Assembly: GCA_964533375.1 (NCBI GenBank)
Contig: CAZHLW010000001.1
Coordinates: forward strand, 620,001 to 684,000
DNA length: 64,000 nucleotides
Direction: 5' to 3'
From: CALREJ01 sp964533375
GTDB taxonomy: Bacteria; Patescibacteriota; Gracilibacteria; Peribacterales; Peribacteraceae
Part shown: positions 32,840 to 41,751 of the stretch, piece after piece
Numbering within the stretch: the first letter of the stretch is position 1
Layout of the letters: each line of letters starts with the position of its first letter
The notes under the pieces: generated by a model
Database searches by the model: none
Told to the model about the DNA's origin: nothing
The model's input: the letters and a program-made list of their open reading frames with translations, nothing else
Position numbers and translations under genes: made by a program

Positions 32840-35800
32840 TCATTCTAAAGGCGTAAAATCCAGATTCGTAATTTTCTGCCAGACAGCCTGGATCACCTTT
32901 TTTAGGTCGTCTTTCTCCGCATCGGAAATGCGGAAATCACGCATGATCGGTTCTTCATTTCTCTCACCGATGAATGCCAGACGGAATGCCTGCGGCACAA
33001 GAAGCGGCTCTGCCTGTTCAATGAGCAATGCATAGAACGCAAGCTGGCGGAAGTACGCGCCTTCTGCGGTACGGGAAATAATTCCTTCATCCAGTCCGCC
33101 GCGAATTTCTGCCGGAGCTTTCGGGCGACCCGTTTTGAAATCGATAATGATGGCGTCTGAAGACGTGTCAGTCAGGCGATCAATACGGTCGATTTTTCCC
33201 TTCAACGGGATATCGCCAATCTGTCCGCGATAATCACGCTCCACTGCGTAGATAACCGGCCGCTGATCCTTGAGGTGCTGATCGAAATAAACAGGCAGGA
33301 CTCCGTTTGCAAGCTGCGACAGATCGGCGCGCTGTTTTTCTGTGAGAATATTTTTTTCTTGTAGATGCCACTCAAACTCACGCATGAAATCATCAAAGCC
33401 AAATTGTTCACTTGTCGTCACGGCCTCCGCCCATTTCCGCAGCGCCCAGTGGACGGCACTTCCGTAGCCCATCGCACGCAGAGATGCTTCGGTAAATTCT
33501 TGCGGCTGATTGAGAAGATGCACACGCAGGAAAAGCTGAGGATCTTCCAGGAAAGTTGTAAGCGAACTGGGGGACAATGCAAATGTCTCCAGTTTTTCTT
33601 TGATGTACGCCTGCAGTTCACTATCGAGATCACGCTCCGGACGCAAAAGAAGGAGTGATGACTTTTCCGCATCCTTCAGGGCTGCATCGCGTTCCGGTAA
33701 CGGCCCTGCTTCTGCAAAAAACGCCGACGGTGCTACGGATCTGCTGCGTTCCCCAACTGCAAATTCCTTCGGGCAGAGCATGAAGAGCTCGCGCTTGGCG
33801 CGCGTCATGGCAACGTACGCAACTCTGCGTTCATCCTGATGCTTCTCAAATGTTTTTGCATCTTTCTCCCACCCAAACAGCAATTCTTCGGGCAGCGCGA
33901 GTTTTGCGGGACTTCTGCGTTCGTCCCAGTGTCCTTCGCGGAAGGCACTCAAGATGACCGTATGAAATTCCAGACCTTTACTCTGATGTGCTGTGAGGAG
34001 CTGAACACCAGACGTGACGAGATGCGGAATCTGATACGTGAGGCGAATCTGTCCGAATTCGTCGTCTGCGTAGTAGCGGAGATCATTCAGGAAATCTTTC
34101 ACATCAAGCAACGGATTATCCAGACAGCGCTGCTTCACGTACTGGAAGAATGTTTCGATGACTGCAAGATCCAGTGGGTCCATCGCCTTTGCAGAATCGG
34201 TGATTCCCGATTCACGCATCACGTGTTCAAGCGAATCGAGAAGTGTGCGGGATTCTCTGTGGGCAATGAGATCTTCCAGACAATCGCGGGCATCAATGAT
34301 GGCATCACGGTTTACAAACGGCAGAGGCAATAATTCTGCAGCAAGACAGACTTCTCTGAATGACCGCTTATCTTCTCTGGCATGGAGAACCAGTCTTGCG
34401 ATATCGGTCGGGTGACATCCGAATGTGCCGCAACTGATCGCATGCTGGAATGCATCACCCCCCTGATCAATCATTGACCTGAGAATCAGGATGCATTGTT
34501 TTACGATAGGGTGCGACAGCAGATCGGACTTTCCCTGCAGAATGACGGGAATATTCCGCGCCCGAAGCACATCGTAAATCGGCCGCAGTTCACCGTTTGT
34601 TTGCACTAAGATAGCAATCTCTTCCGCAGGAATCCCCTGCTGCAACCTTTCATCGATCAAGTCTGCAATCAGCCACGGTTCCGCCGCATCAGACGCAGGA
34701 CAAAGCAGAGCAGGCTCGATCCCCTCTTCCTCTGTCGCCGCTTTGAGATCTTTTGTAAGTCCGGTGATTCGTCCGATCAGTCGTTCTTCGTTGTGTGCAA
34801 TCAGTCGCCCTGCAGCATCCAGAATTGGCTGTGTGGAGCGATAATTTGTGGTCAGGACGATAATGGGCGCCTTCGGAAACCGGTCCCGGAACGCCATCAT
34901 GTGTTCCATGTTTGCGCCCTGGAAACGGTAAATCGCCTGATCATCATCTCCCACCAAAAAGAAATTCGGATCCTGCGGCACGTTGTCGTACGTTGTGAGC
35001 CGGTTAATGACTTTCCACTGCGCACCATTCAGATCCTGCGCTTCGTCAACCAGAATGTACTGGTAGCGTTCGTGCTGGTTTGCGAGCAGCCAATCCTCTT
35101 CGTTGAGCGCAGCGATCACTGTCAGGATCATGTCATCGTAATCATAAAGCGCACGTTCTTCCAGAGCGACTGCATAGCGATCAAAGAGATCGATAAAGTC
35201 CCGGTATTTTTGGGCAGCCAGCAGGTTTTTCTGGTGCTGCTTTGTGCCTTCTTTGCTTTTGGTCGACATCTGCAGGTCATACTCGTCTGCCACTCTCCGC
35301 AGATCTGTTGATGTGATTCCTTCGCGTTTGCATTCACTGATGCGCGTGAAAAGATCCGGGGTACGGTCGTAGGGATTTTTCGGGTTGATGAGCGCGGATG
35401 TGCCGCTCACCTGATCAATAATCCCCTGCATCAGTTTGTACCGTTCCAGGTCCGACACGGATTTCTTGTCCGACCATTCGGAAAACGCCGTGGGATTACG
35501 CCGGATCAGACCATCACAAAAACCATGCACCGTATTCACCGTGACCGCATACGCATCGCCCCCTATCAGCTGGCGCAGGCGATCGCGCATGGCGGTTGCT
35601 CCTGCAGACGAAAATGTCAGACAAAGAATATTGCTCGGACGTGCCTGCGTCTTTTTCAGAATGTTTGCGACACGCAGAGCCAGCACCTGCGTCTTTCCCG
35701 TTCCCGGTCCGGCCACCACCATCACCGGCCCTTCGACTGTGTCGACTGCCTGTTTTTGGTCAGGGTTTAGGCGGGCGTAAGATTCGTCAAAAGACTGCAT
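32840..35800 (-). CDS. UvrD/PcrA-type helicase fused to a RecB-like nuclease domain
   Basis: A 986-residue superfamily 1 helicase. Motif I VVAGPGTGKTQVLALRV (about residue 29), motif II ILVDEAQDL, motif III GDDDQAIYRFQGA, motif IV TTNYRSTQPIL, motif V LLTAHQSKGLEFHTVIL and motif VI VAYVAMTRAKRELF are all visible. Beyond about residue 740 a PD-(D/E)XK nuclease of the RecB/AddB family follows, with IDRIDRL and the catalytic IDFKTGRPK. Such fusions process DNA ends or act in repair; UvrD itself lacks the nuclease. The gene stands alone, with a 400-nt RNA-bearing gap upstream of it. Confidence 0.93.
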   Translation of the reverse strand: MQSFDESYARLNPDQKQAVDTVEGPVMVVAGPGTGKTQVLALRVANILKKTQARPSNILCLTFSSAGATAMRDRLRQLIGGDAYAVTVNTVHGFCDGLIRRNPTAFSEWSDKKSVSDLERYKLMQGIIDQVSGTSALINPKNPYDRTPDLFTRISECKREGITSTDLRRVADEYDLQMSTKSKEGTKQHQKNLLAAQKYRDFIDLFDRYAVALEERALYDYDDMILTVIAALNEEDWLLANQHERYQYILVDEAQDLNGAQWKVINRLTTYDNVPQDPNFFLVGDDDQAIYRFQGANMEHMMAFRDRFPKAPIIVLTTNYRSTQPILDAAGRLIAHNEERLIGRITGLTKDLKAATEEEGIEPALLCPASDAAEPWLIADLIDERLQQGIPAEEIAILVQTNGELRPIYDVLRARNIPVILQGKSDLLSHPIVKQCILILRSMIDQGGDAFQHAISCGTFGCHPTDIARLVLHAREDKRSFREVCLAAELLPLPFVNRDAIIDARDCLEDLIAHRESRTLLDSLEHVMRESGITDSAKAMDPLDLAVIETFFQYVKQRCLDNPLLDVKDFLNDLRYYADDEFGQIRLTYQIPHLVTSGVQLLTAHQSKGLEFHTVILSAFREGHWDERRSPAKLALPEELLFGWEKDAKTFEKHQDERRVAYVAMTRAKRELFMLCPKEFAVGERSRSVAPSAFFAEAGPLPERDAALKDAEKSSLLLLRPERDLDSELQAYIKEKLETFALSPSSLTTFLEDPQLFLRVHLLNQPQEFTEASLRAMGYGSAVHWALRKWAEAVTTSEQFGFDDFMREFEWHLQEKNILTEKQRADLSQLANGVLPVYFDQHLKDQRPVIYAVERDYRGQIGDIPLKGKIDRIDRLTDTSSDAIIIDFKTGRPKAPAEIRGGLDEGIISRTAEGAYFRQLAFYALLIEQAEPLLVPQAFRLAFIGERNEEPIMRDFRISDAEKDDLKKVIQAVWQKITNLDFTPLE

Positions 35801-35889
35801 AGACTCATCCTAACACAGCTTTTGGACAAATGGAGAGAATACTTTCTGTCTATTGCATTTAATTGATAGTGTTATAAATTATTAGTAGT

Positions 35890-36020
35890 AACAAATCGAA
35901 AGATTTGCGACGCGAACTCAGGCTTCGGGCTTGAGAGACCTCCACCACTTGGGAAGTAGACCCGGCAGCAAGCGGGGGCCCTGCTCCCTCTGCTGTACTG
36001 ACCTCGTGGTGGGGGTTTAG
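35890..36020 (+). ncRNA. Candidate structured RNA 1 (unknown class)
   Basis: The intergenic sequence folds into three consecutive stems if read on the plus strand: CAAATC-GAAA-GATTTG (35892-35907), CTCAGGC with GCTTGAG around TTCGG (35917-35935), and an 11-bp closing stem 35938-35948 with 36006-36016 (one G-U pair). Inside the last, AGTA/TACT plus CAGCA/TGCTG can pair. Two tetraloop-type caps and a long closing stem in a gene-free stretch argue for a functional RNA. TTGCAT...TATAAA lies upstream with a short spacer. Strand is uncertain because the stems are nearly symmetric. I could not match it to SRP RNA, 6S, tmRNA or RNase P. Confidence 0.6.
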
Positions 36021-36077
36021 TTTAAAAAAAACTTATATTTGCAATTTATAAAAAAAATTGTATTTTATTACTATCTG

Positions 36078-36217
36078 AGACGACGACCTCAGAGAGATAT
36101 TGCTAGAGGCGGCCCGCTCCTAGCAAGGTCCGCAGAGCGAAAGCTTTGTGTAGAGCGCTGCATCTCTTATACAGCGTTCGAGACCCCTGCCATACATTGT
36201 ATGATGGGGGTCTTTTT
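36078..36217 (+). ncRNA. Candidate structured RNA 2 (unknown class)
   Basis: A separate plus-strand unit of about 140 nt. A possible promoter is an AT-rich region with TTGCAA and TATTTT 16 nt apart, just upstream. Stems include CTGAG/CTCAG near the 5' end, TTGCTAG/CTAGCAA, a GAAA-capped AGC/GCT hairpin and AGCGCTG/CAGCGTT, followed by a strong terminator at 36182-36217. It contains no start codon-led frame of useful length. Because the T-run is on the plus strand, the transcript is antisense-oriented to the flanking minus-strand genes rather than a leader of either. The class is not recognised. Confidence 0.65.
36182..36217 (+). terminator. Rho-independent terminator of RNA 2
   Basis: GACCCC (36182-36187) pairs with GGGGTC (36207-36212), extended by CATACA/TGTATG within, followed by five T residues. 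The T-run is on the plus strand and overlaps the rpoD stop codon. Confidence 0.85.
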
Positions 36218-37697
36218 ACAGCTCATCATCCTCCTTCTCAAATGCACAATGGTCACATTTGAGAATAGCCATGCCGTTCTTGGAGAGAGGACTGAGAATT
36301 CCCTGATGACACTTCGGACACATGAGTGCTTGTGCGAAAGACGGAACCGGAGCAAAGCCGACGCGCTTTGGCGGGAGGCCGTGTTCGCGGATGGTCAGAG
36401 ACCTCGGGTGGTCGCGCATTTTCTGGAGAACCTTCGCTTCAATCTGGCGGATACGTTCGCGGGTGACACCGAACTCCTGTCCCACTTCTTCGAGCGTGTG
36501 ACCAATACCATCCTGCAGTCCGAAACGCATTTCGATGATTTTGCGTTCGCGCGGCGTCAGGAAGTCGAGCATCGCGTGGACGTTCTCTTTCTTCAGCTGG
36601 CGGTTGGTTGCCTCGAACGGGTTGATAGCTTCTTCGTCTTCGATGAAGTCGCCAAGCTTGGAATCTTCTTCCGATCCGACCGGAGCCTCGAGCGACACAA
36701 TATCCTGGCTGATTTTCTGGATGTGCTGCACTTTCTTGATATCCATCTCCATTTCGACGGCGAGTTCCTCGAGTGTCGGTTCGCGGCCGAGTTCCTGCAC
36801 CAGTCTGCGCTGCGTGTGCGTGAGCTTGTTGATGGTTTCGACCATGTGCACCGGAATACGGATGGTGCGCGCCTGGTCGGCAATGGCGCGGGTGATAGCC
36901 TGGCGGATCCACCAGGTTGCGTAGGTGGAGAATTTGAATCCTCTTTCCGGGTCGAACTTTTCGACCGCGCGGAAGAGACCGATGTTTCCTTCCTGGATCA
37001 GGTCGAGGAGCGAGAGTCCGCGCCCGATATATTTCTTCGCGATAGAGACCACCAAACGCAGGTTGGCTTCCGCAAGCTGCTGCTTGGCGGATGCATCACC
37101 CTTGCGGATGCGGCGTGCGAGTTCCACTTCTTTCTTTCCGTCAATCAAGGGTACACGTCCGATTTCAGACAGGTACATACGGACGGAGTCGTTACTGATT
37201 TCGAGCAGGTCGACTTCGCGTTCGCGGCGGCGCTTCTTCTTTTCTTCTTCGGAAGCGGCACTGTCATCAATAGCGATACCTGCTGTTGCCACCATCTGCA
37301 TCACGCCGCCTTCTTCGTCGTCATCCAGCTTTTCGGCGACACTGTCTGCATCGGCTTCTTCATCTCCATCAACATCGTCATCGCCCACCACATCGTCGGA
37401 TACAATCTCCGCCAGATCTTCTGTGGGTTCCGGAACGCTGCCGCCCTTTCCTTTCTTATCCCAAATGAGGGCATCTTTCACGTCGATGACTTCAATACCG
37501 AGGTCTACAAACAGCATGTAGATTTCGTCGAGCAGATCGACATCTTCTTCCGCATTTGGGAGCGCTGCGATGATTTCCTGGTGCGTAACATACCGCTGTT
37601 CGCGGCCTTTCTTCACCAAATGCCGGATGTCTTCCGGGAACTTGTTCAGGTCATCTTCAGTCGGCTGTGCAATAAATTTACGTGGATGTGAAGCCAT
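36216..37697 (-). CDS. rpoD: Primary sigma factor RpoD/SigA with C-terminal zinc ribbon
   Basis: A 493-residue sigma-70. An acidic N-terminal region (about 60-170) is followed by region 1.2 (DSVRMYLSEIGRVPLI), region 2 (DLIQEGNIGLFRAVEKFDPE ... STYATWWIRQAITRAI), region 3 and region 4 (HTLEEVGQEFGVTRERIRQIEAKVLQKMR). Normal sigma factors end soon after region 4; this one continues about 50 residues to a C-x2-C-x17-C-x2-C zinc ribbon (Cys 460, 463, 481, 484) and an acidic tail. It lies 88 nt downstream of dnaG, as in the classic macromolecular synthesis operon, and has its own extended -10 promoter. Confidence 0.96.
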   Translation of the reverse strand: MASHPRKFIAQPTEDDLNKFPEDIRHLVKKGREQRYVTHQEIIAALPNAEEDVDLLDEIYMLFVDLGIEVIDVKDALIWDKKGKGGSVPEPTEDLAEIVSDDVVGDDDVDGDEEADADSVAEKLDDDEEGGVMQMVATAGIAIDDSAASEEEKKKRRREREVDLLEISNDSVRMYLSEIGRVPLIDGKKEVELARRIRKGDASAKQQLAEANLRLVVSIAKKYIGRGLSLLDLIQEGNIGLFRAVEKFDPERGFKFSTYATWWIRQAITRAIADQARTIRIPVHMVETINKLTHTQRRLVQELGREPTLEELAVEMEMDIKKVQHIQKISQDIVSLEAPVGSEEDSKLGDFIEDEEAINPFEATNRQLKKENVHAMLDFLTPRERKIIEMRFGLQDGIGHTLEEVGQEFGVTRERIRQIEAKVLQKMRDHPRSLTIREHGLPPKRVGFAPVPSFAQALMCPKCHQGILSPLSKNGMAILKCDHCAFEKEDDEL

Positions 37698-37747
37698 AAC
37701 GGGGGATCAGAGAAAGGAAAAGCGGCGCAGTGGCCGCATACGGGCGG

Positions 37748-37756
37748 ATTATACCA
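37748..37756 (-). promoter_or_regulatory. Extended -10 promoter of rpoD
   Basis: On the minus strand TGGTATAAT is a TGnTATAAT extended -10; no -35 at the proper distance. It would give a leader of about 44 nt before the rpoD ATG. Confidence 0.65.
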
Positions 37757-37785
37757 GAGGAGCGTCAATCGCCACAATTTTTTCC

Positions 37786-39534
37786 TCAGGATGATTTCGT
37801 TTTGGAAAGCCTCAGAAGCTCCATATACGACGCTGTCAGCTCTTTTTCCTGCGCTGCATCTGCCGCCTTTCTGGCTTCCAGCAGCTTTTTAGTGATCTCC
37901 TGCTTTTTCTCGTCGAAGTATTTGGTGTTGGCCAGTTTACAATTTTTGCGGATTTCGCGGATGGCGGTTGAGTCGTTCCATTCATGAAACCCTCTCTCCT
38001 CGCAGTAGAGCATCAGAATGCCGGCTCGGTGGAGCGTGTCTTCATCCACGCTGATGGTCTCCAGGCTGATGGGCGCTTTTGCATCGGCGTTTGTTTTGAG
38101 GGCGGTGTAGAGCGCAGCGGCAAAACCATCAGCCGGCGCAATGAGTTCGGCAAGTAGTGCGATTTGTGCGGGGTAGAGTAAAAATAATCCGAGGGAGAGC
38201 TCGAGTGTGGAGAAAAGATCAACATCGGAAGTTTGCACCGGTGCAGCCTGCTTTGGCGTGAGAGTCTTTGAAGAAAAAGAACGCAAGTCATCGAGCAGTG
38301 CAGTATCGGTAGTGCCCAGTGCTGCAGCACTATTTTTAACCATGAATGTACGCTCTGTGGAGGATGTGACGGCATTGATGAGCGGGAGCAAACGTTCCAG
38401 CGCGGCGTGGCGGATAGCGGGAGAACTGAGGTCTGCGAGTCGGATACGGTCCAGTACAACATCAAGAAATGGCTTGGCACCGTTTGTGAGAAGATCTTTC
38501 AAGCCATCAGCAGAAGTAAGCACGGCATCCGCGGGGTCTTTGTCCGGCAGTACAATGCCCTCAATCTGCAATCCCTCTTTCGCCGCCATAATGAATGCAC
38601 GCTCTGCAGCCTCACGACCGGGACGGTCCTGATCCAAACAGAGCACCACACGATCCACAGACCGAACGAGTAGACGTGCATGTTCTTCCGTGAGCGCTGT
38701 TCCACATGTGGCAACCACTTCATGCACGCCAACACGGTGGCACGCAAGCACATCGAAATATCCTTCGACCAGAATAACGCGCTTATTGTCGCGCATGGCT
38801 TTATTGGCGTGATGGAAGCCAAAAAGAACGGATGACTTGTGATACAGCGGCGAATCCGGCGTGTTCAGATACTTCGCATCATCGTTTCCAAGGGTGCGGC
38901 CGCCGAATCCTGCAATACGTCCCTGATTGTCATGAATCGGAAACATCAGACGGTTGCGGAAACGGTCGTAGATTTTTTCGTCGTTGATGTCTTTCTGAAT
39001 GCCAAGTCCCGCTGTTTGGATTTCCTTGCGGCTGAATTCTTTTTTGAGCAAATGCTGGTACGTGGCATCGAATGAATCGGGCGCAAAGCCCAGGCCGAAT
39101 GTTTTGATTTCTTCGGCAGTGACTCCGCGCTTGGTCAGATAGTCTTTGGTTGATGGTGATGCTTGCAATTGCTGTGCATAAAATTCCATCGCCGCAGTCA
39201 GACAATCGCGCAGTCTTTCTTTTTCATCTTTATTGACGACGGATTCAGCAGGTCGATCAGGTAACTCAACGCCTGTTTTCTCCGCAAGATCTTTCAGTGC
39301 CTGCCTGAAATCCACGCCTTCAATCTGCTGGTAGAAACTGAAAATATCGCCGCCTTTCTGGCACGGGAAGCAGTAGCAGATTCCTTTGTCGGGAGAGACG
39401 AGGAAACTCGGGCGGGTGTCGTGGTGGAACGGGCAGAGTGCGACGAAATTGCGGCCTTTTTTGGTAAGCTGGCAGTACTGACGAACAAGTTCGTCGATGG
39501 GAAGCCGGGCTTTGATTTCGAGAACCGCGTCCAT
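37786..39534 (-). CDS. dnaG: DNA primase DnaG
   Basis: A 582-residue primase that makes RNA primers for replication. The N-terminal CHC2 zinc finger is present (LCPFHHDTRPSF ... CYCFPCQKGGD, about 34-62), then the catalytic core with the toprim motifs VILVEGYFDVLACHRVGV (Glu) and VVLCLDQDRPGREAAERA (DxD region). The C-terminal domain (about 430-580) that would contact the DnaB helicase is present but divergent. Upstream of rpoD on the same strand, the conserved arrangement. Confidence 0.96.
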   Translation of the reverse strand: MDAVLEIKARLPIDELVRQYCQLTKKGRNFVALCPFHHDTRPSFLVSPDKGICYCFPCQKGGDIFSFYQQIEGVDFRQALKDLAEKTGVELPDRPAESVVNKDEKERLRDCLTAAMEFYAQQLQASPSTKDYLTKRGVTAEEIKTFGLGFAPDSFDATYQHLLKKEFSRKEIQTAGLGIQKDINDEKIYDRFRNRLMFPIHDNQGRIAGFGGRTLGNDDAKYLNTPDSPLYHKSSVLFGFHHANKAMRDNKRVILVEGYFDVLACHRVGVHEVVATCGTALTEEHARLLVRSVDRVVLCLDQDRPGREAAERAFIMAAKEGLQIEGIVLPDKDPADAVLTSADGLKDLLTNGAKPFLDVVLDRIRLADLSSPAIRHAALERLLPLINAVTSSTERTFMVKNSAAALGTTDTALLDDLRSFSSKTLTPKQAAPVQTSDVDLFSTLELSLGLFLLYPAQIALLAELIAPADGFAAALYTALKTNADAKAPISLETISVDEDTLHRAGILMLYCEERGFHEWNDSTAIREIRKNCKLANTKYFDEKKQEITKKLLEARKAADAAQEKELTASYMELLRLSKTKSS

Positions 39535-39557
39535 GGGTTCCCCAGTCTACCACAAAC

Positions 39558-39899
39558 TCAGTCCCACGATATCGTTCCCTTCGGCAAAACAAACGGCGAG
39601 CAGTCGTACACAGGTTTTTCCGCAGACAGATCACGAATTTTGCAGGTCATATGCGGCGTCCCGCAGCGATACGTTCTTTCCGCCACTTCTCCCAATTTGT
39701 TGTAGCGTGCGTAGGAAAGGATCACATCATCCCCAAAACAGAGCGCAGATGCATTCATCATCGATGCAACAGCGGCCGTCGTTGTCATCATCACCAGAAA
39801 ACCGGCAACAATCATCCAGAATGAAAGTTGCGGAATCCATTCTTTCTGAAAAACCGGCCATCGTACTGTCCAGGCAGGAAGATGAAGAGCATGGTGCAT
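39558..39899 (-). CDS. Small membrane-anchored protein of unknown function
   Basis: A 113-residue protein from ATG 39899 (MHHALHLPAWTVRWPVF) with one transmembrane helix (about 27-47, LSFWMIVAGFLVMMTTTAAV) and a short extracytoplasmic domain with four Cys residues (ALCFGDD, YRCGTPHMTCKIRD, YDCSPF) that could form two disulfides. No family is recognised. It lies 23 nt upstream of dnaG and may be transcribed with it. Confidence 0.6.
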   Translation of the reverse strand: MHHALHLPAWTVRWPVFQKEWIPQLSFWMIVAGFLVMMTTTAAVASMMNASALCFGDDVILSYARYNKLGEVAERTYRCGTPHMTCKIRDLSAEKPVYDCSPFVLPKGTISWD

Positions 39900-39933
39900 A
39901 CCCCTAAGACGCACAAGATGTCCCTTTCTGTCA

Positions 39934-41385
39934 TTATCCGTACTTCACCATTGCCCGGGGCAGATTGTTTTTCAGATGTCCTTCTTTCGCAAGCCCGATG
40001 CCAATCGCTTTTCCTTCATGCCGGATGATGACATGCCCCCGTAAATCTTCCGGGCAGCTGATGTCCTGCGCACCAAACAGTTTTTCAAGTTCAGCATCGT
40101 CTACATCGAACACATGCTTTGTGGCCAGATGTCCGCGCAGTGTTGCCACTTCATGATCAAGCAGCACGCGCCCGTCTTTCAGTCTTTTCCCAAAAGGAAT
40201 ACCAAGCGAATAATCCTGCAGCGGCAAATGGAAATGTGCGACGTCTTCGTTTGAAAGCAGTAACATTTCGCCACGCTCAAAGATGCGTTCTTCGGGGGCA
40301 ATAAATGGCGTTCCATAATGATCCTCCATCATATTTTCGATTTCCTTTCTACGCGAACGCGGCAATTCAACTTCCTGGAAATGCACCCTGTCCATCGGCT
40401 CGACGTTTTTGGTTGGCGCAGTTTTACGAAGGACGGCGGAGAAGAAGCCTTCGGTGTCGTAGGTTTGTGGCCAGAGACGGATTAAGGGTTGAGGTTGAGA
40501 TTGAGGGTTGAGGGATTTTTGGACGATCTCTGAATCTTTAATCGCCTGATCCCAATATCCTTCCGGTGCGATGTTGAGTGTGCGTGGATCAACCACTTCG
40601 AGCTGATCGGGAAATCGTTCGAGAATCTGCAGAATGACACCTTCGTTTTCTTCAGGTGTGAGCGTGCAAGTAGAGTAGATAATACGTCCACCAACTTTTG
40701 CAGAGTGAATGGCCGATTCCAAAAGCTGGTACTGCAGGCGCGACATTTTTTCGATGCTTTCAATTGAGCAATACCGTAGAGCATCGCTGTCTTTGCGGAC
40801 TGTTCCCTGTGCGGTGCACGGTGCATCGCACAGCACTTTATCAAACCGTTCCGTCATATGTTTCGCAAACCACTGGCCGACTTTTTTGGTAACAATCACG
40901 TTGATCACTCCGGAGCGATGAATTGCATTTTTCAAAGTCCAGAGTCTTTTTTCCTGAATATCATTTGCAATGATGACTCCCCTCCCCTGCATCTTTGCAC
41001 CGATCTCCGTGGTCTTGCTACCGGGCGCCGCACTCATATCCAAAATGGCATCGCCCGGTTTGGCAGCCAGTAATTCCGCAGGCAACATCGATGCCGATTC
41101 CTGCATGTAAAATCCACCGAGCAGATGCAGCTCATCGCGACCAAGCGCTTCCTCACGATTTTCACGATCGATGAAAAATGCTTCTTTGCACCACGGAACG
41201 GAGTTAAGTTCCCATCCTTTCTTTTTTCCATACGCCAAAAAATCTTCCACACTGATCTTAAGTGTATTCACACGCACGGATTTACGCAGCGGTTTTGCGC
41301 TCCAGTCATTCAAAGCCTGGAGATCGGTAAAAGGCGCATATCGATTAAATGTCGGAAAACCTGTCGAAGCTTTTTTCGCATCCAT
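39934..41385 (-). CDS. rRNA (cytosine-5) methyltransferase, RsmB/RsmF (NOL1/NOP2/Sun) family
   Basis: A 483-residue SAM-dependent m5C methyltransferase. SAM-binding motif ILDMSAAPGSKTTEIGA, the catalytic DAPCTAQGT and STCTLTPEENEG (the two conserved Cys residues) are present. The C-terminal third (KRLKDGRVLLDHEVATLRGH ... EDLRGHVIIRHEGKAIGIG) is the PUA-like RNA-binding part of RsmF. ATG 41385 is chosen; an upstream in-frame ATG would give eight extra residues. In the middle, a linker (SLNPQSQPQPLI) is encoded by a telomere-like CCTCAACC repeat at 40483-40514. Confidence 0.93.
   Translation of the reverse strand: MDAKKASTGFPTFNRYAPFTDLQALNDWSAKPLRKSVRVNTLKISVEDFLAYGKKKGWELNSVPWCKEAFFIDRENREEALGRDELHLLGGFYMQESASMLPAELLAAKPGDAILDMSAAPGSKTTEIGAKMQGRGVIIANDIQEKRLWTLKNAIHRSGVINVIVTKKVGQWFAKHMTERFDKVLCDAPCTAQGTVRKDSDALRYCSIESIEKMSRLQYQLLESAIHSAKVGGRIIYSTCTLTPEENEGVILQILERFPDQLEVVDPRTLNIAPEGYWDQAIKDSEIVQKSLNPQSQPQPLIRLWPQTYDTEGFFSAVLRKTAPTKNVEPMDRVHFQEVELPRSRRKEIENMMEDHYGTPFIAPEERIFERGEMLLLSNEDVAHFHLPLQDYSLGIPFGKRLKDGRVLLDHEVATLRGHLATKHVFDVDDAELEKLFGAQDISCPEDLRGHVIIRHEGKAIGIGLAKEGHLKNNLPRAMVKYG
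40483..40514. repeat. Telomere-like repeat inside a coding sequence
   Basis: TAAGGGTTGAGGTTGAGATT followed by GAGGGTTGAGGG lies in frame in the methyltransferase gene and encodes a Pro/Gln/Ser-rich linker. It resembles 25380-25400 and the complement of 63832-63858. Confidence 0.85.
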
Positions 41386-41402
41386 AGATAAAGAATACAG
41401 CA

Positions 41403-41430
41403 TTGACAACCGAAAGTTTAGTTTTAGTAT
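41403..41430 (+). promoter_or_regulatory. Promoter of the ACP-like gene
   Basis: A perfect TTGACA (41403-41408), 16-nt spacer and TAGTAT (41425-41430); the ATG at 41440 is 9 nt further, so the leader is only a few nt long or absent. Confidence 0.75.
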
Positions 41431-41439
41431 CCCCGCGCC

Positions 41440-41727
41440 ATGCTTGCTAAACCGGATATTCCAGAACCGCCTATTGAGGTATTAAAAGACATTGCAATGC
41501 TTGCTGTAGCCGATTTTTTCAAGATAGCACCTGATAAATTACAGCAGCCGTTTGAACTGGGAGGAGCTGGGATTGATTCTGTCTCCTCAAAATTTCACAC
41601 AAGATTTCATAACCTCATCTATGGTTTTGATGAGGGAATGTTGTGGTGGTATTTAACTGGTGCAAAATCTGTTGATGAGATTGCGGTTGCCGTACAAGGG
41701 TATATTCAGGAATTACTCAGAACTTAA
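41440..41727 (+). CDS. Acyl carrier protein-like protein
   Basis: A 95-residue protein with the four-helix ACP pattern. After helix 1 (EVLKDIAMLAVADFF), a loop ends in ELGGAGIDSVSSKF, where the Ser of the (D)SV motif is the probable 4'-phosphopantetheine attachment site. Helices 3 and 4 (SVDEIAVAVQGYIQEL) complete the fold. It differs strongly from fatty-acid AcpP (not acidic, no DSLDTVE). It converges with the KASIII gene, 24 nt away, and is not in the same operon, but the two and a second ACP-like gene form an isolated cluster. Confidence 0.75.
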   Translation: MLAKPDIPEPPIEVLKDIAMLAVADFFKIAPDKLQQPFELGGAGIDSVSSKFHTRFHNLIYGFDEGMLWWYLTGAKSVDEIAVAVQGYIQELLRT

Positions 41728-41751
41728 AATACAAATTGTAATCTGCGATCT

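Noticed and set aside
35890..35975. 5S rRNA fragment (CGAACTCAG, GTAGACCCGG)
   Set aside because: Only short words match; no 5S stems or length, and no other rRNA nearby.
35938..36016. SRP RNA (4.5S) on the minus strand
   Set aside because: The minus strand has GAGGTCAG and GGGAGCAG, which resemble the SRP motif, but the bases between cannot form the CC-GGAA-GG hairpin, so domain IV is not present.
36039..37691. 550-codon plus-strand frame opposite rpoD
   Set aside because: It is the antisense shadow of rpoD; composition mirrors the sense codons and it has no start signal or family features.
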